Translations under genes and position numbers: made by a program
The notes under the pieces: model-generated
The model's database searches: none
What the model was told of the DNA's origin: nothing
The model's input: only the letters and a program-made list of their open reading frames with translations
Source: Gari tellinella
Lineage: Eukaryota > Mollusca > Bivalvia > Cardiida > Psammobiidae
Reading direction: 5' to 3'
Assembly: GCA_922989275.2 (NCBI GenBank)
Contig: OV277861.1
Location: forward strand, 37,636,623-37,700,622
DNA: 64,000 nucleotides
Shown: positions 30,762-42,736 of the stretch, piece by piece
How positions within the stretch are numbered: the stretch's first letter is position 1
Layout: every line of letters begins with the position of its first letter

Positions 30762-31210
30762 AGGAACAATTCGAATATTTATTGTATTCATGGAGGTATG
30801 AAAAGATACTGATCAGACAGTGTGTCGATGATTTATTTCATACCTCCATGGATACAATAAATGTTCTGAACTATTATTTTAAATATCACTACTGAATTAA
30901 AGAAAGTAGTTAGATAGAGAATTTGGCACGAGTGTTCTTTTTTAACACTTTTAAAACGTAGGTTGTAGTCCCTCCGCCAAATACTTTTCCGCTAAAACGC
31001 GACGTTGTTTTGTAGTAAGGTCGACGTCAATACCGTCATTTGGCGTAACGCTTCATGCAGCGCTTGTGGAGAGCAGTTGGACTAAGAGCAAGTAATACCG
31101 ACATGACGTGACCTGATTCTTTTTACATCGGGTTTTGAATTACATGTTTTACAGCCAATCACAGCCAACCAATATGAATGAAAACAAACAATATTACGTT
31201 ATATATGAAA
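30762..31210 (+). repeat. Dispersed repeat family L, copy 2 (uninterrupted)
   Basis: Begins with an inverted repeat (30762-30800 and 30836-30872, ATTCATGGAGGTATGAAA). It continues through GAGAATTTGGCACGAG, the GACGTCAATACCGTCATTTG block, GGACTAAGAGCAAG and CAGCCAATCACAGCC. It is the empty-site counterpart of copy 1 at the Harbinger-like insertion. Confidence 0.6.
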
Positions 31211-31773
31211 TAATCGCAGGACTCACTCCGCTGCTTGGGGTTCAATGTAGTAATACAGTTGGTGCATCCGATCTAACACTATCGCTGTCTTTGGACATCG
31301 ACATAGTCCCCTTTTTATTTTTGTTTTTTCTCCATATCAATAGCATAAGGACATCCCTCAACGATCTAGCAGATTCACATTTTACACACTTATATACGAC
31401 GGAACATACCAATTTCATCACACCAAAGTCTATGAATGTTTCATGCATACACTTAACGAATCTTCTAACTGTGCACTTATATATGGTATCATATCTCCGG
31501 CGCTAATGACCAGATCGTGTAAAAACTTTGCAGAAATCAAGAAGACATATTTCTGATAGTAATATGTTTTCTTTATTTAATACCAAACAAAAATATATAA
31601 ATTTGAACGAAAAATATGCATGAGTAAAAAAAGTTGGTTTCTCAAAAAGAGAGAGAGGACTTATACAGAAACCTCATGTGCGATTCCCTACTCGCTGGTT
31701 ATTTTAGATACTCAGAGTAAAGAACTGATCAATACATTGGGCTTCGGTTTTTATAAAGTCTTATCCGAAGGAA

Positions 31774-31857
31774 TTGGTCGGGCGGGGATCGATCTCACGA
31801 CCCCTAGTATCGTAGTCGAGCGCGTTACTCTTCGACCACGTCCGACGGCGAGTGTAA
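31774..31857 (-). repeat. tRNA-like SINE head or tRNA pseudogene
   Basis: On the minus strand it reads a tRNA-like A-box region, GACTACGATACTAGGGGTCG, and the B-box GTGAGATCGATCCC. This matches the head of the SINEs at 36785 and 41037. No SINE body follows, and the acceptor stem does not pair convincingly, so a functional tRNA is unlikely. Confidence 0.5.
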
Positions 31858-32919
31858 CAAAAAGTCATTAAAACAGTATTTTTTGTCAATTTAGACAAGC
31901 AAGCGGTTTTAATTCAGTAACGTATTTGTCCAGCATCGTTTATAAGAGCCTGACGTCGACGTCATATCGACGTTACGCATAGTTGAACGGCTATTCAACG
32001 TCGCTCGATCAAGATTTTCGTCCAACAACATGTTTTCCTAATGTGGGGCTTGATAGCGAATGCAAGAGAAAAATATCGAAATTTCACGATTTTCTAGTGC
32101 AAATTAAATATTTTGTCGTTTTTTGTTCACTGGGTCTTCAAACAATCTTTTAGAGTTTGATAAGGATATGATATTTCAATGTCCATCAATAGCCAACACG
32201 GAAAAAAATGTGTAGAAATTCTTACAATTAACAGATATATAGCGAAAAGAAAAGTACACAGAAGTTTCGTTAAGTGTAATATGCAAGGCGTATTGCCTCC
32301 ATTTCGGGTAGAATCGATCGTATTAAATCAATCAAGTAAAAAGAATATCCAAAGGCAAGAAACTACGTCTCTACGAGAGACATTGTCTATCAGATATAAG
32401 TGTGAACTTACGAACAGAAAGTAATTATTTATAAACACTATCTAGTATCTAATTTAGTATACAGGTGTCTAAAGTGTGTCGTCATATTGAAATATCGAAG
32501 TTTCCTGTTTATTTAGACCCAAAACGTTATCTTACAGACTTCGGTCTTTTAAGACAATTGACATGCGTTTATGTAGCAAAAACATTTTTTCATATGGTTA
32601 AAAACGTTTCAAACAGTAAGACGCAGTTGTTTTACCTACAACCTTTTTACAAAAATGCAAACTTTGATACAATTATGAAATACATATTGTCTCAATTGTT
32701 AAAACATGCATCCGAACACAAAACAGTTGGTGTTTTATCGGTTTATCATTTAAACTGGTTTCATTACAATAGTCGATATTTGATACAGGAAAAGACATTT
32801 ACTGATGAAACATATAGATCTAACTCCACTCTAGTCTATTATCAAACACGATCGTAAGATAGTTTTATCATTGTATGCGTCTGCTGAGTTCAGCGGTGAT
32901 CATATCTCTATTGTTTATC
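31858..32919. other. No recognised feature
   Basis: AT-rich. A cluster of GACGTCGACGTCATATCGACGTT-type CRE-like palindromes is present near 31951-31973. A 130-codon open stretch at 32465-32857 has no recognised domain and AT-driven composition. Confidence 0.4.
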
Positions 32920-33160
32920 TACAGTGGAGAAGACGTTTCTGATCTCTTTAAACGCAAATGCATTGCAATAAAGTATTGAAAATGGCAACATTTTGACAAT
33001 TTCAATTTTTAAATTTAATCTGAGTGGTAAACTGTTCGAAGCCTTATCAGACACATGGTTACTCGACGGCGTCTGATCAGGCTCCCAACAGTTTGCAATG
33101 GCAATCAGTATTTTAGTTTACACCCTTTTATTTGGAAAGAATAAAATAGTATCCACTGTA
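32920..33160 (-). mobile_element. Family C MITE
   Basis: TACAGTGGAGAAGACGTTTC to AATAGTATCCACTGTA, 241 bp, reverse orientation. Hairpin module diverged (GTAAACTGTTCGAAGCCTTA ... GGCTCCCAACAGTTTGC). Confidence 0.7.
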
Positions 33161-33308
33161 ATAGATACATGTAATAAATATCGCTAGTATCATTGACATC
33201 TTATATTACGGTTACGACAAACATGTAATATTATATGGTACTGCGAGATAGAAAGAAAGATACGAGTGCATATGGTGATGGTTTTTTGTGTGTTCCGTAT
33301 CATTAAAA

Positions 33309-33515
33309 TATAGTAGAACCCTTTATTATGACCTCTAAATTGGGTAAATTATAGGATGTTTTAAACAGGTGACTGCTTAAAGCAAGGTGATAGTAAAACA
33401 GAAAGCTCCTACAGTAGAGTTCTGTTTTAATGTCAACTTGCTTTAAGCTGTCACCTCTCTTTTATCCAATTAATTAGTCTTCGTTTAGTGGTCGTAATAG
33501 AGGGGTTCTACTCTA
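33309..33515. mobile_element. AGTAGAACCC-ended TA-type MITE with a family D-like hairpin
   Basis: TATAGTAGAACCCTTTATTA and AATAGAGGGGTTCTACTCTA are inverted termini. The interior hairpin 33374-33448 (GCTTAAAGCAAGGTGATAGT ... CAACTTGCTTTAAGC) is the same stem type that family D carries between TTAA ends. Confidence 0.65.
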
Positions 33516-33727
33516 TGTTTATACACTGAAAAGGAATTTAAAAACTAAGAGACGGTGTGATTTAAATTCATTTGGTTTGCTTGAACATTGTTTCAAAAGA
33601 AGTGTTTAGAACGTGTACAAGACGAGCATGTATTGAGAAATAATTGCTAATTTTCTTGTTGTTATTACTTTTCATTATCAAAACGACTACTTAGGAAGCA
33701 GAATCGAAAATGATGTAGGCTGATGTC

Positions 33728-33946
33728 TTAAACCCCTTCACTGCCATGACGTCATCAAATGAAACATTAGTCGTCTGCTTCGATTTTTAAAAAAAAATAA
33801 TTTGAGGTATTTTGACTTAAGAAATATTGAAATGAGTGTCAAACATTTTGAATCCTGATTAGATGTTGCGTTACGCGGTGTCTAATCAGGATTTAAACTG
33901 TTTTTTAATTACAAGTGTACTCGGGGTAAGGCAGTGAAGGAGTTAA
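33728..33946. mobile_element. Family F TTAA MITE, best copy
   Basis: TTAA at both ends; termini ACCCCTTCACTGCC and GGCAGTGAAGGAGT. Contains GTCGTCTGCTTCGATTTTT and the hairpin module at about 33838-33904 (ATTTTGAATCCTGATTAGAT, loop GCGTTACGC). Confidence 0.7.
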
Positions 33947-34230
33947 CAAAAGGAAAGTCAGTCGTTAAACTTTGACGCCGTCGTTTGAAGACTTACTTCT
34001 TAATACAGACGATTGTATACTCTGATGAAATAAAAAAATAAACAGTGGTAGAAAAACACATTATGAATTGTTGCACACATACTTACACTATTTAGCAGAC
34101 ACGAACCGATCTAATAGCAACATAATTCATATGACTTCCTCTTCTATCGCGTATCAACATCTTAGTGCAGTACTTAACATTCATTTATTCAAGCAGGTTA
34201 GTCATCTGGAACACAACACGCAGACGGAGA

Positions 34231-34384
34231 CCAGGCTCCGAGGTTATAAAGAGTTTTAGTTGAGTCTAAGTGTGTTCCCAAGCATTTGATTGGTCAGATT
34301 TGAGCCTAGGCTCAAATCTGACCAATCAAATGCTTGGGAATGAGTTTAGACTCAAGTCAAAAGATTTATAACTTCGGAGCCTGG
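34231..34384. repeat. Family I palindrome, full-length copy I2
   Basis: Nearly the whole 154 bp is one inverted repeat. CCAGGCTCCGAGGTTATAAA pairs with TTTATAACTTCGGAGCCTGG, and the inner arms CCAAGCATTTGATTGGTCAG are almost perfect, with a GCCTAGGC centre. Each arm contains an ATTGG (CCAAT) box. Confidence 0.85.
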
Positions 34385-34412
34385 ACACCGTACCTCAACC
34401 ATGGATAGGGCT

Positions 34413-34616
34413 TTAACCCGTTTACTCTCAATGATGCCTTAAAGCTTGTTTTTAAACAGTTTGGGTCTTGTTCACGTGGCGCGGCGTCTGACCAGGACCC
34501 AAACTGCTTGCAACTCTTATCGATATATTTTAGTAATGAAACCTTAAATCTAACTTCGAAACGTGTCTTGCAGACAACTATATGAAACAGACGATAGTAA
34601 AGCGGTGAAGGGGTAA
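34413..34616. mobile_element. Family F TTAA MITE, diverged
   Basis: TTAACCCGTTTACTCTCAAT start. Hairpin AACAGTTTGGGTCTTGTTCA opposed by TGACCAGGACCCAAACTGCT. The right part, CAGACAACTATATGAAACAG then GGTGAAGGGGTAAAA, is the F end. Confidence 0.55.
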
Positions 34617-35635
34617 AATTATCCCGAAAATTTTGATCATGAAAGGTTTAATGAAGGACGGCAGAGCAACGAGCGCAGAATAATTTGTCACGTGTATGAA
34701 AGTTGGACTGATTGGACGGGCTCGCTGTGTGTTCGACTGGAGACGAACGGGTAATGATGGTTTGCAGCGTAAGAACCGAAATAATCAAGTGCAGAATCAT
34801 ATTGTATAACATTTATGACAAAACAAATTGCACTGATTGCTTTGTGCGCTGTGCGGCACCAATGTAACAGCACAATCACATATTTAATGAAATTATGATT
34901 CAGTATCATGATGTCGATTTTAGACCGTTGCCATCGATTATGAGGAAGCTATATCAAAATTCTATTCATTATTGGAATTCAATCCGATACCGTAGTCGTC
35001 CCGTTAACTTATTCACCACTTGAACGGCAATTTAGTTTTCAATACGAACTAGTCCATTAAGGGTTGTTTTGCAAAACGACAAGTGCATTCGTCGCTAGGG
35101 TTCAATGAGTTTACTTTTAAAAAGCAATTTACAGCAAAACAAACATTAAACAGAAAACTCATAAAGGAACTCTCTGTTTTACGTTCCTATTGCTTTCAGC
35201 AGCCACCTGCTTTAAAATAAAACTTAATTTAGGGGGTTTAATATGTACAGAAGAGGCTTCGAGCTCAGATCTTATATTTGGTTTAAGTACAACAACCAGC
35301 TTTATTTCACACCTACATGTATGGATTAAACCAATCGGAAGCTCCTTTTTTACCACGCGACGATCAAAGAAAACAAGTATTGAACTGAATTGTAAAAGTG
35401 CGATCCCGAAATGTTATATTTGTTTTGCAAATCAGGACTTGAGTCCCGAAAATCCATATCATGTTCGTATTGTACTGGACAATTCTTCCGACACCCTGTA
35501 AAGAGTTACTTCCCTTGGTATTTCAAGTTCTTCTGCTACTTTGTTGTTTTGGAAATTGAGAAGTCAAAAGCTAGGAGGAATAGGGAAAACATGTTATGTG
35601 GTTTCATTTGTAATTTTATAATACATGTATCTGAG

Positions 35636-35742
35636 TTGCAAACATTTTGGACCCGGGTCAGACGCCCGTTCATTTAGAAATAATAATAACTTAAGCTTGC
35701 TTCAACTCGTTATTTAGAAAAGAATACCGATTCCTCCCCTGT
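35636..35742 (+). repeat. Family C MITE fragment
   Basis: TTGCAAACATTTTGGACCCG (left hairpin arm), a truncated centre, then TTATTTAGAAAAGAATACCG and TTCCTCCCCTGTA. Confidence 0.45.
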
Positions 35743-35819
35743 ACAGTACTGAACCTTATAGTCCAGCAGCTTAATTCACTTTTATGAAGAGAATACTTCG
35801 CTTTGAGATGCAAGCACCA

Positions 35820-37300
35820 AAGTTGGCATATATATATAACATGACATGCTTTCTCGGAAAATCACGCTGTCTGCGTGAAAAAAACAAAATGGCCGCCATT
35901 TTTCAAGATGGCCGCAATTTGAATGGCTTTCAAACACTTTTTTAACTATAATTTGATTGAATAGTCCTATTTTGAAGATCTTTACATCAAAGTATATGTT
36001 TAAGAGTACGAGAAAAACATTTTTGAATTTAGAAATTAAAAAGAATTGAAAATTATGATGATATAATATGAATTAAGTGACAATTTACTGTCTCGATGAC
36101 GTTTTAATGAAAAGTGCAACAGCTTACTAAAATATTACTTAAATTGGTGATACAAACACCAACTTTAGCAAATATATGCTTCAAGACATGCTTTCTCGGA
36201 AAAGGACGCTGTCCACGTAAAAAACAAAATGGCTGCCATATTTCAAGATGGCCGCCTTTCGAAGTGTTTAAAAACTACTTTTGAACTATATTTGATTGAA
36301 CAGTCCTATTTTGAAGATCTTTACATCAAGATATATGTTTTTCGGAATGAGAAAACTATTTTGGAATTCAGAAAATAAAAAATATTGAAAATTATGGTGA
36401 TATTATAGGAATTAAAAGAAAAAATACTGTCTTGTTGCAGTTTTAATGCAAAGTGCAACACATTATTAAAACAATACTTCTTTTTGTGAAACAATCATCA
36501 AATGTAGCGCACATATGCTTAAAGACATGCTTTTTTGGGGAAAAACGTTGTCCGTGTGAAAAAAAATGGTCGCACATTTTCAAAATGGCCGCCAATCTAA
36601 GTGCTTTCAAACACTTTTTGAACTATAATTTGATTAAATAGTCCAATTTTGAAAAACTTTACATCAAAATAAATGGTTTTGTTGATGGGAAAACCGTTTT
36701 TGAATTTAGAAAATCAAAGTTATTGAAAATTATGATGATAGTATATGAATTTAATGAAAGAATCACTGTCTCATTGAATTTTCACGGCGGTAGTTGTCCA
36801 GTGGTAACACTGTTGGACTACGGTACCAGGGGTCGTGAGCTCGATCCCCCGCCGGACCAGCGGTCTGACTAGGGGATTTTTTCCGAATCCCTAATAATAT
36901 ACAGGAATGTCCTTGTGCAAGACATGTACCGCGAATTGCTCCTCTCCACACAGGGGTTAAAATGGATCCTGTGAGGGTCTGAGCCGGTAATGCGGCTGCT
37001 TTAGCGCCATATGTTAGCAGTGCTCAATATTGTAGCCAAGATGGCTCAATGATCAGGTTGTAAATGTACAGTCGGCTGAGCGGTCATCCGGACTGAAAGT
37101 AGACTTTAACTGGTACTTTACTTTACTTTTAGTGCTGCTTGTGCAGCAGATTACAAAATTACTTAATTTGGTCATACAGGCATCATATATAGCACACATA
37201 TGCTTAAAACATGATTTCTTCTCGAAATGCACGTTATTCAAGAGATAAAATAAAATGACCGCCATTTTTCAAGAAGGCCGCCATTCGAAATGCACTCAAA
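35820..37300. repeat. Tandem array of about 340-bp units (four units, last partial)
   Basis: Units start near 35820, 36163, 36501 and 37181. Each has GACATGCTTTCTCGGAAAA, then ATGGCCGCCATTTTTCAAGA, GTCCTATTTTGAAGATCTTT and AAGTGCAACA. Unit 3 is lengthened by the SINE at 36785-37130. Units are diverged by 15-25 percent by eye, so the array is old. No ORF spans the units. Confidence 0.8.
36785..37130 (+). mobile_element. Full-length tRNA-derived SINE, copy 1
   Basis: The head reads TAGTTGTCCAGTGGTAACAC (A-box region), GGACTACGGTACCAGGGGTC and GTGAGCTCGATCCCC (B-box), a tRNA-like Pol III promoter. The body includes TACCGCGAATTGCTCCTCTC and GCGCCATATGTTAGCAGTGC. The 3' end is the simple tail TACTTTACTTTACTTTT. 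It is inserted into unit 3 of the tandem array. Confidence 0.85.
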
Positions 37301-37384
37301 CATTTTTTTGACAATAAATTAAGTTGCACATATTTCCAATTTTTTGTGTACGAATAATTTCTGGACAAGGAAATTGGCATGCTG

Positions 37385-37885
37385 CTTTTGAATACGACAG
37401 GTATCCATGCGGTCATTCCGCGACAGTTAAAAAAAACTTCCTTGAGAGTTTTGAATAGCATTTAAAGGCTATATGTACAGATAATTCCCATATGCTTAAA
37501 AAAATATTCAAAATGTTACATGAAATCATTACATGAAATCACAATTCAAATATTTTCAAATCCTACTATGAAATACATTTAAAAAGAAATATTGTTCTCT
37601 CTTAGAATGTTCACTATAAGTAAACTCGTGGTTTTATTTTCACTCCATGCCTCTGTATTTCAGTTTGAAACCGCCACCTGAGTGCTCTCTAGATGTTGCA
37701 TTATTGTCGAGCACTAATTGGAATTATGCAGTTATGTATTGTATATGATTTTATGTAACACGTTGAATATTTTTAAGCATATGGTAATTATCTGTACATA
37801 TAGCCTGTAAATGCCATTAAACAATCTCAAGGAAGTTGTTTTAAACTGTCGCGGAATTGACCGCATCGATACCGTCGAATGAACC
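37385..37885. mobile_element. Foldback element with arms of about 120 bp
   Basis: The left arm 37385-37515 contains CATGCGGTCATTCCGCGACA and TATGTACAGATAATTCCCAT. The right arm 37763-37885 is its complement with about 90 percent pairing. The spacer of about 250 bp is AT-rich and non-coding. It lies at the end of the tandem array. Confidence 0.75.
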
Positions 37886-37904
37886 TGAAGAACAAATACA
37901 GTAC

Positions 37905-38072
37905 AACCTCTAAATTATAAACACTAAATAGGGATTTTATTCAGTTGTTAAATGCAGGGTGCTGTAAACTGTAAGGTGGATCTATGCTTTATAATTACCA
38001 AGCTGTCATTTGGCTTTGATATCGTTAATATCTCTTCCTTTCAGTGGTCGTAACAGAGAGAGGCTATGCTGT
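37905..38072. repeat. Diverged relative of the 33309 foldback
   Basis: ACAGTACAACCTCTAAATTA at the left, and GGTCGTAACAGAGAGAGGCT at the right, parallel the ends of 33309-33515. An inner CTGTAAACTG replaces the hairpin. Confidence 0.4.
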
Positions 38073-39310
38073 CAGTCTTTTTACACCGTGACCTGATTCA
38101 ATAAACCCGACCCGGATATCACACAATGTATAACAATGTTAAGCCAATCGTAGTTCAATGCCTTTCTACAGCGTAAACGTGAGGGCTTATCTGGCTAAAC
38201 GTTCTTATAAATAACATCTCAAGAGAATCATCGGCACATTTGCCACAGACTTAACTTCGACAGGGCGCTCATAAACATTATGTATTTGATATAATCTAAC
38301 CAGTATGTAAAGTATTTTGAGAGAATATGTATATTGTAAAAAATCCCCACTGTAGAATATGAGTATTCATACTATTCATTGTTCAAAATTGATATCTTTG
38401 CAAGACAAAATATAAAATGACGTTTCTATGGTGCTACCTCAAGCCGTTGGCCATAACTTCTACATTGGAAAACGATCAAAATATGTTCATGTTAACATGG
38501 CAACTTATCATGAAATTGTTACTATGCTAACTGAATATAAAACTAATGAAAGCAGTGTGGATCAATATCAGTCGCGAATCAGTCACCGTCTGAACAGAAA
38601 AAAACACGTTAAACTCTCGTAGTGAATTTATACATACTTAATTTTGGTAAAGGCACAGTTACTGATTTGTAATAATTTCACAGTGGACATTTTTGAAGCA
38701 GAAACATGTTAAGCGTGATAAAGTGTAATGAATTGGCATGGTAGCAAAGAACATACACAAACTCATTCATCAGTGTCATCGTGCAGCATACGCGATCAAA
38801 ATGCCTTGTCAAACGATTTGCAAATGTTGAAGCGTAATTTTGTGAAACTATTGAAATTCCTGAATACACATTGCTAACACGAGTTGCGAATAAAACCGCA
38901 CGTTTCCAAGTAAGAAACTAAAAAAGTCATTACTGATACAACACATTATTAAATTAATACCACATTTATAAAAGTTGTCAAAATATTTACGAACCATTAA
39001 AATTTAGTATTTGTTAAGGTTGCCGGCATAGCTCAGTGTCTCTAACCTGTAACACAAAGCATAACATTATGTGTTTGTTAAGGCACGAATTTGTCAAAAA
39101 AACCATGCACATCGCCTGAAATATAATGACTTTGGATGGCAATCGGTTTATACAATAAGTTGTTTTGTTATGTGCTGTAAATACAAAGTTTTAAAAAGAT
39201 ATATCTGTCATTTCAACGTGTGACTGTCCTTTTTACACTTATTCGACCCTAAATACAACTGAACTTACAATACGCAATCTGTGTACCTCTGAATAGTACA
39301 TTTGTCCTAA
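38073..39310. other. No recognised feature
   Basis: AT-rich intergenic-type DNA; only short chance ORFs and no repeat that I could match elsewhere in the window. Confidence 0.5.
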
Positions 39311-39350
39311 GCAAACAGTGTAGACTCTGATCAGGGTCTGCACTGTTTGT
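39311..39350. repeat. Collapsed 40-bp version of the hairpin module
   Basis: GCAAACAGTGTAGACTCTGATCAGGG... continues directly into the right arm through a single TGATCA, ending CACTGTTTGT. The whole inner stem and loop present in family G and H hairpins is missing, leaving a shorter complete palindrome. Confidence 0.7.
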
Positions 39351-40617
39351 CATTGTGCAATATATGTGTAACATTGTGAAAAATATATGCAGCCAGACAG
39401 AGACACGATCTCGGGACTCCGTATTTACTGGGAAATCACCCCCGTCCTAGCTATCCGAACCGTTTACACTCGTCTCCAACAACTTAACTATAAACTCAAC
39501 CCGGCTAAATATGGTTGAAATAAACCAGATGAATGAGAAGTTACGTTGTCCGATTAATTGTAATTTGCAATATTGCACAGTACAAAGTGCACAAGGGGCA
39601 AAATACTTGACCGTTTATGTTATAGTCATTCTGCTCTAAAAGTCATAATATTTAATTCAAATGTATGTTTCAAAAACCTTTTGTTACATTCGACTTGCCT
39701 TAATGCTGTAAAGTTTACGTCACAGAAAGACGGTGTTTATCTAGATACAATGTGCCTATCTTGATAGCTGCTTACATATACGAAAATGTGGCGATTCAGT
39801 GGCACGGACATCTAATGACGGCTTTCTCTTGTCAATTATTTATAACAAAATATTAATGTGGTCCTTTAATTTGTATGCATATTACATTTTGAGTAATAGA
39901 TGTACCCCTTTCGCTGGCATGCTATGTAAAACAAAATACACATACTTTGGATTATAATCGGTAAAGCGACGTCTGTTCAGACTTCAAACTATTTTACACT
40001 CATGTCAAAGTTTATTAAGTTAAAAAGGCGTTAAATTCAAAATATTTAAACATTTCAGCAGTCGATAGCATTAACGTAACTGTGCTAAAAGTGTTACTAC
40101 GTTATAATTGCAGCAAAAGAACATACAATACTACAATACCTCATCGCAAATAAATACCATCTAACCTATACTATAGAAGTCATTTATTTTTTCGTCAAAC
40201 AAAGCCTTCGCGTTGGTAATCTAAAATTTGCAACAAGAAATTATAATAATACGAGTATGTTGATACCTACTATCATTGGAAATGATAAGTGATAATGTAG
40301 AGTTACATTAGGGAAGTCGGAAGCGATTTCATTGCTTTAAAGTAAATGCTTTTAAGATTCGCTGAGACTTTGATGTACTATATTGAAACAGGCGGTGATA
40401 TTTGCGGGTGCTTAACGACGCAATCCTTTTCGATTAGGTACATAATAACATTTAATAGCTTGACAAATATAGCACTAGTGCAGAGTTCTCCAATATTCTG
40501 GTTGGGTTGATATTTCATTAGACCCCAACATAAGATGTTCTTCTCTCTCTTTAGAAAAGTCAATTTCTTCCTAATCAAGATTAATGATTATTAAATCACC
40601 GAAACAACATTTAGTAA
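39351..40617. other. No recognised feature
   Basis: AT-rich. A weak hairpin-like remnant (GTAAAGCGACGTCTGTTCAG) near 39960 is too degraded to classify. Confidence 0.45.
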
Positions 40618-40790
40618 TTAACCCATTTCCTGCTGTAAAACCATTCGCTTTGAAACGGCTGTCTGCAAAATGTGTTACATTTAGATTTTGAATGAACAAA
40701 TTCTAAAGACGAGTGTCAAACAATCTCGAACCAGATCAGATGCCGCATTTGCAAAACCCAATAAAGTCGCGATCAGCAGGCAAAGGGTAA
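40618..40790. repeat. Family F-like TTAA element, decayed
   Basis: TTAACCCATTTCCTGCTGTA start and CAGGCAAAGGGTAA end. Only the left hairpin arm AACAATCTCGAACCAGATCA is recognisable. Confidence 0.45.
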
Positions 40791-41036
40791 CGCCTAAATG
40801 GTATCTTTTCCCAAGCAACGTTCGAATAGCTTTGTAGATAATGTGTTCAGTAAAACAGAATTTGTCGAATCATCAAGCATCAAATTTGAATTGGGTATTG
40901 GACATTCTAGAAACTTATCTAGCAACATATACAAATGTTATCGATCTAACGTATCCGCCATTAATATACCCCACAAGAAGGTTTGTTAACGGTCGTGAAC
41001 CCATTGACTGCGTTATCCCAAGAACAGTCACTATGG

Positions 41037-41380
41037 TAAAGTAAAGTACCAGTTAAAGTCTACTTTCAGTCCGGATGACCGCTCAGCCGACTGTACATTT
41101 ACCCCCCTGATCATTGAGCCATCTTGCCTACAATATTGAGCACTGCTAACAAATGGCGCTAAAGCAGTCGCAGTACCGGCTCAGACCCTCACATGTACCC
41201 ATTTTAACCCCTGTGTGGAGAGGAGCAATTCGCGGTACGTGTCTTGCTCAAGGGCATTCCTGTACATCATCAGGGATTCGAACACAATCCCCTAGTCAGA
41301 CCGCTGGTCCGGTGGGGGATCGAACTCACGACCCCTGATACCGTAGTCGAACAGTGTTACCACTGGACTACTACCGCCGG
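41037..41380 (-). mobile_element. Full-length tRNA-derived SINE, copy 2
   Basis: Minus-strand copy of the SINE at 36785: head with CCAGTGGTAACACTGTTCGA and B-box GTGAGTTCGATCCCC, body, and an AAAGTAAAGTA-type tail at its plus-strand left end. Flanked by TATGG on both sides (41032-41036, 41381-41385). 344 bp. Confidence 0.85.
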
Positions 41381-41617
41381 TATGGTTATTTGCAAACAGT
41401 TTGAAAAATTAATCTGATGAGGCGCCGTGGAACTGGTTGACACCCGCTACGATATAGCTTTTTTAAAATCGTCTAAAACGTAAAATCGGAGAAATGAAAA
41501 CGCTTGTTTAAAACAGAGACGTCATTACAGTGAAGGGATTCAGGATGGACGTCTGCGTTTTGAACGTTGAGGTTTCTTAAAGGTATTAGGCCGGTTTTGA
41601 TCAATATAGTCACTCTA

Positions 41618-41734
41618 CGGAAAGCCATTTGCCATTTTTTGTCAACTGCCCACCCGTTCCGAACTATGCATAGGCGTTGTATGGAACGGGTCGATAGAGG
41701 ACGATAATGGCAAACCGCTTTGTGAAGAGTACCG
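41618..41734. repeat. Imperfect foldback
   Basis: CACTCTACGGAAAGCCATTT is opposed by AATGGCAAACCGCTTTGTGA; inside, CCCGTTCC pairs with GGAACGGG. Single copy in this window. Confidence 0.5.
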
Positions 41735-42103
41735 ATTTAGGTCCGATCTCATTAGAGGTCCTCAACCTTAATTGTCACTGATCTTAGTCCCAGACAACAA
41801 CAAAGGCTTTGTAATGTGATGAAAAAGAGAACGTGTGTCCTGTTGCCATTCTATGAATGAATGGTTTGAAATGATTTATGGCGAACATCAATTTCACAGA
41901 GTATAAGCAAAAATTCTCCTAATAAGACTTCTAAATTATGTGAATTATTAAACGTTTAAGGCATGTGACTTATGAACCCACTTCCCGATAGATACGCCTT
42001 TAACGCCTCAAATGTATTTCTCAAATAAAATTAATTTCATTAAATAAATACGAAAGAAGACTCAAGCAGGAAACGCAACACAAACAATACACCCATCTCT
42101 AAA

Positions 42104-42365
<262 letters not shown>

Positions 42366-42513
42366 TATACATTCTACAATACAATACATTCTACAATATG
42401 CACCATACAAAATATATTTTATGTACTAGCATAGGCTTAAAGTAAATCAGAATGCTAGAGTATGTCCCTCAGAAATGATTTCCATAAATTGACTATTTTA
42501 TACCAATCCGTAC

Positions 42514-42736
42514 TTAACCCATTTGTGTCAACTATCCCATATATGGGACATAGGCAAACAGTGTAGACTCTGATCAGACGCCGTAATATGCGGCGTCTAA
42601 TCAGAGTCAACACTGTTTGCTGATAGGAATTTCCCAAAAAAATGAAAATGAAAAGTTTAACAAGGCATATTTTTGACAAAAAATGACTAATCCAATAAAT
42701 AAACATGGTAGAATCCATTTGGCATAACTGGATTAA
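42514..42736. mobile_element. Family G TTAA MITE, copy G6
   Basis: TTAA at both ends (right end GGATTAA slightly changed). Inner CCCATATATGGG and hairpin about 42554-42620 (GTAATATGC loop). Right block shortened (CCCAAAAAAATGAAAATGAA). Confidence 0.8.

Noticed and set aside
32465..32857. 130-codon ORF as a novel gene
   Set aside because: AT-rich composition, no domain, no splice or promoter context, and no second copy; not distinguishable from chance.
36800..36870. tRNA gene at the start of the 36785 repeat
   Set aside because: A-box and B-box are present, but the same sequence continues into a 340-bp body found again at 41037-41380 with target duplications, so it is a SINE head and not a tRNA gene.
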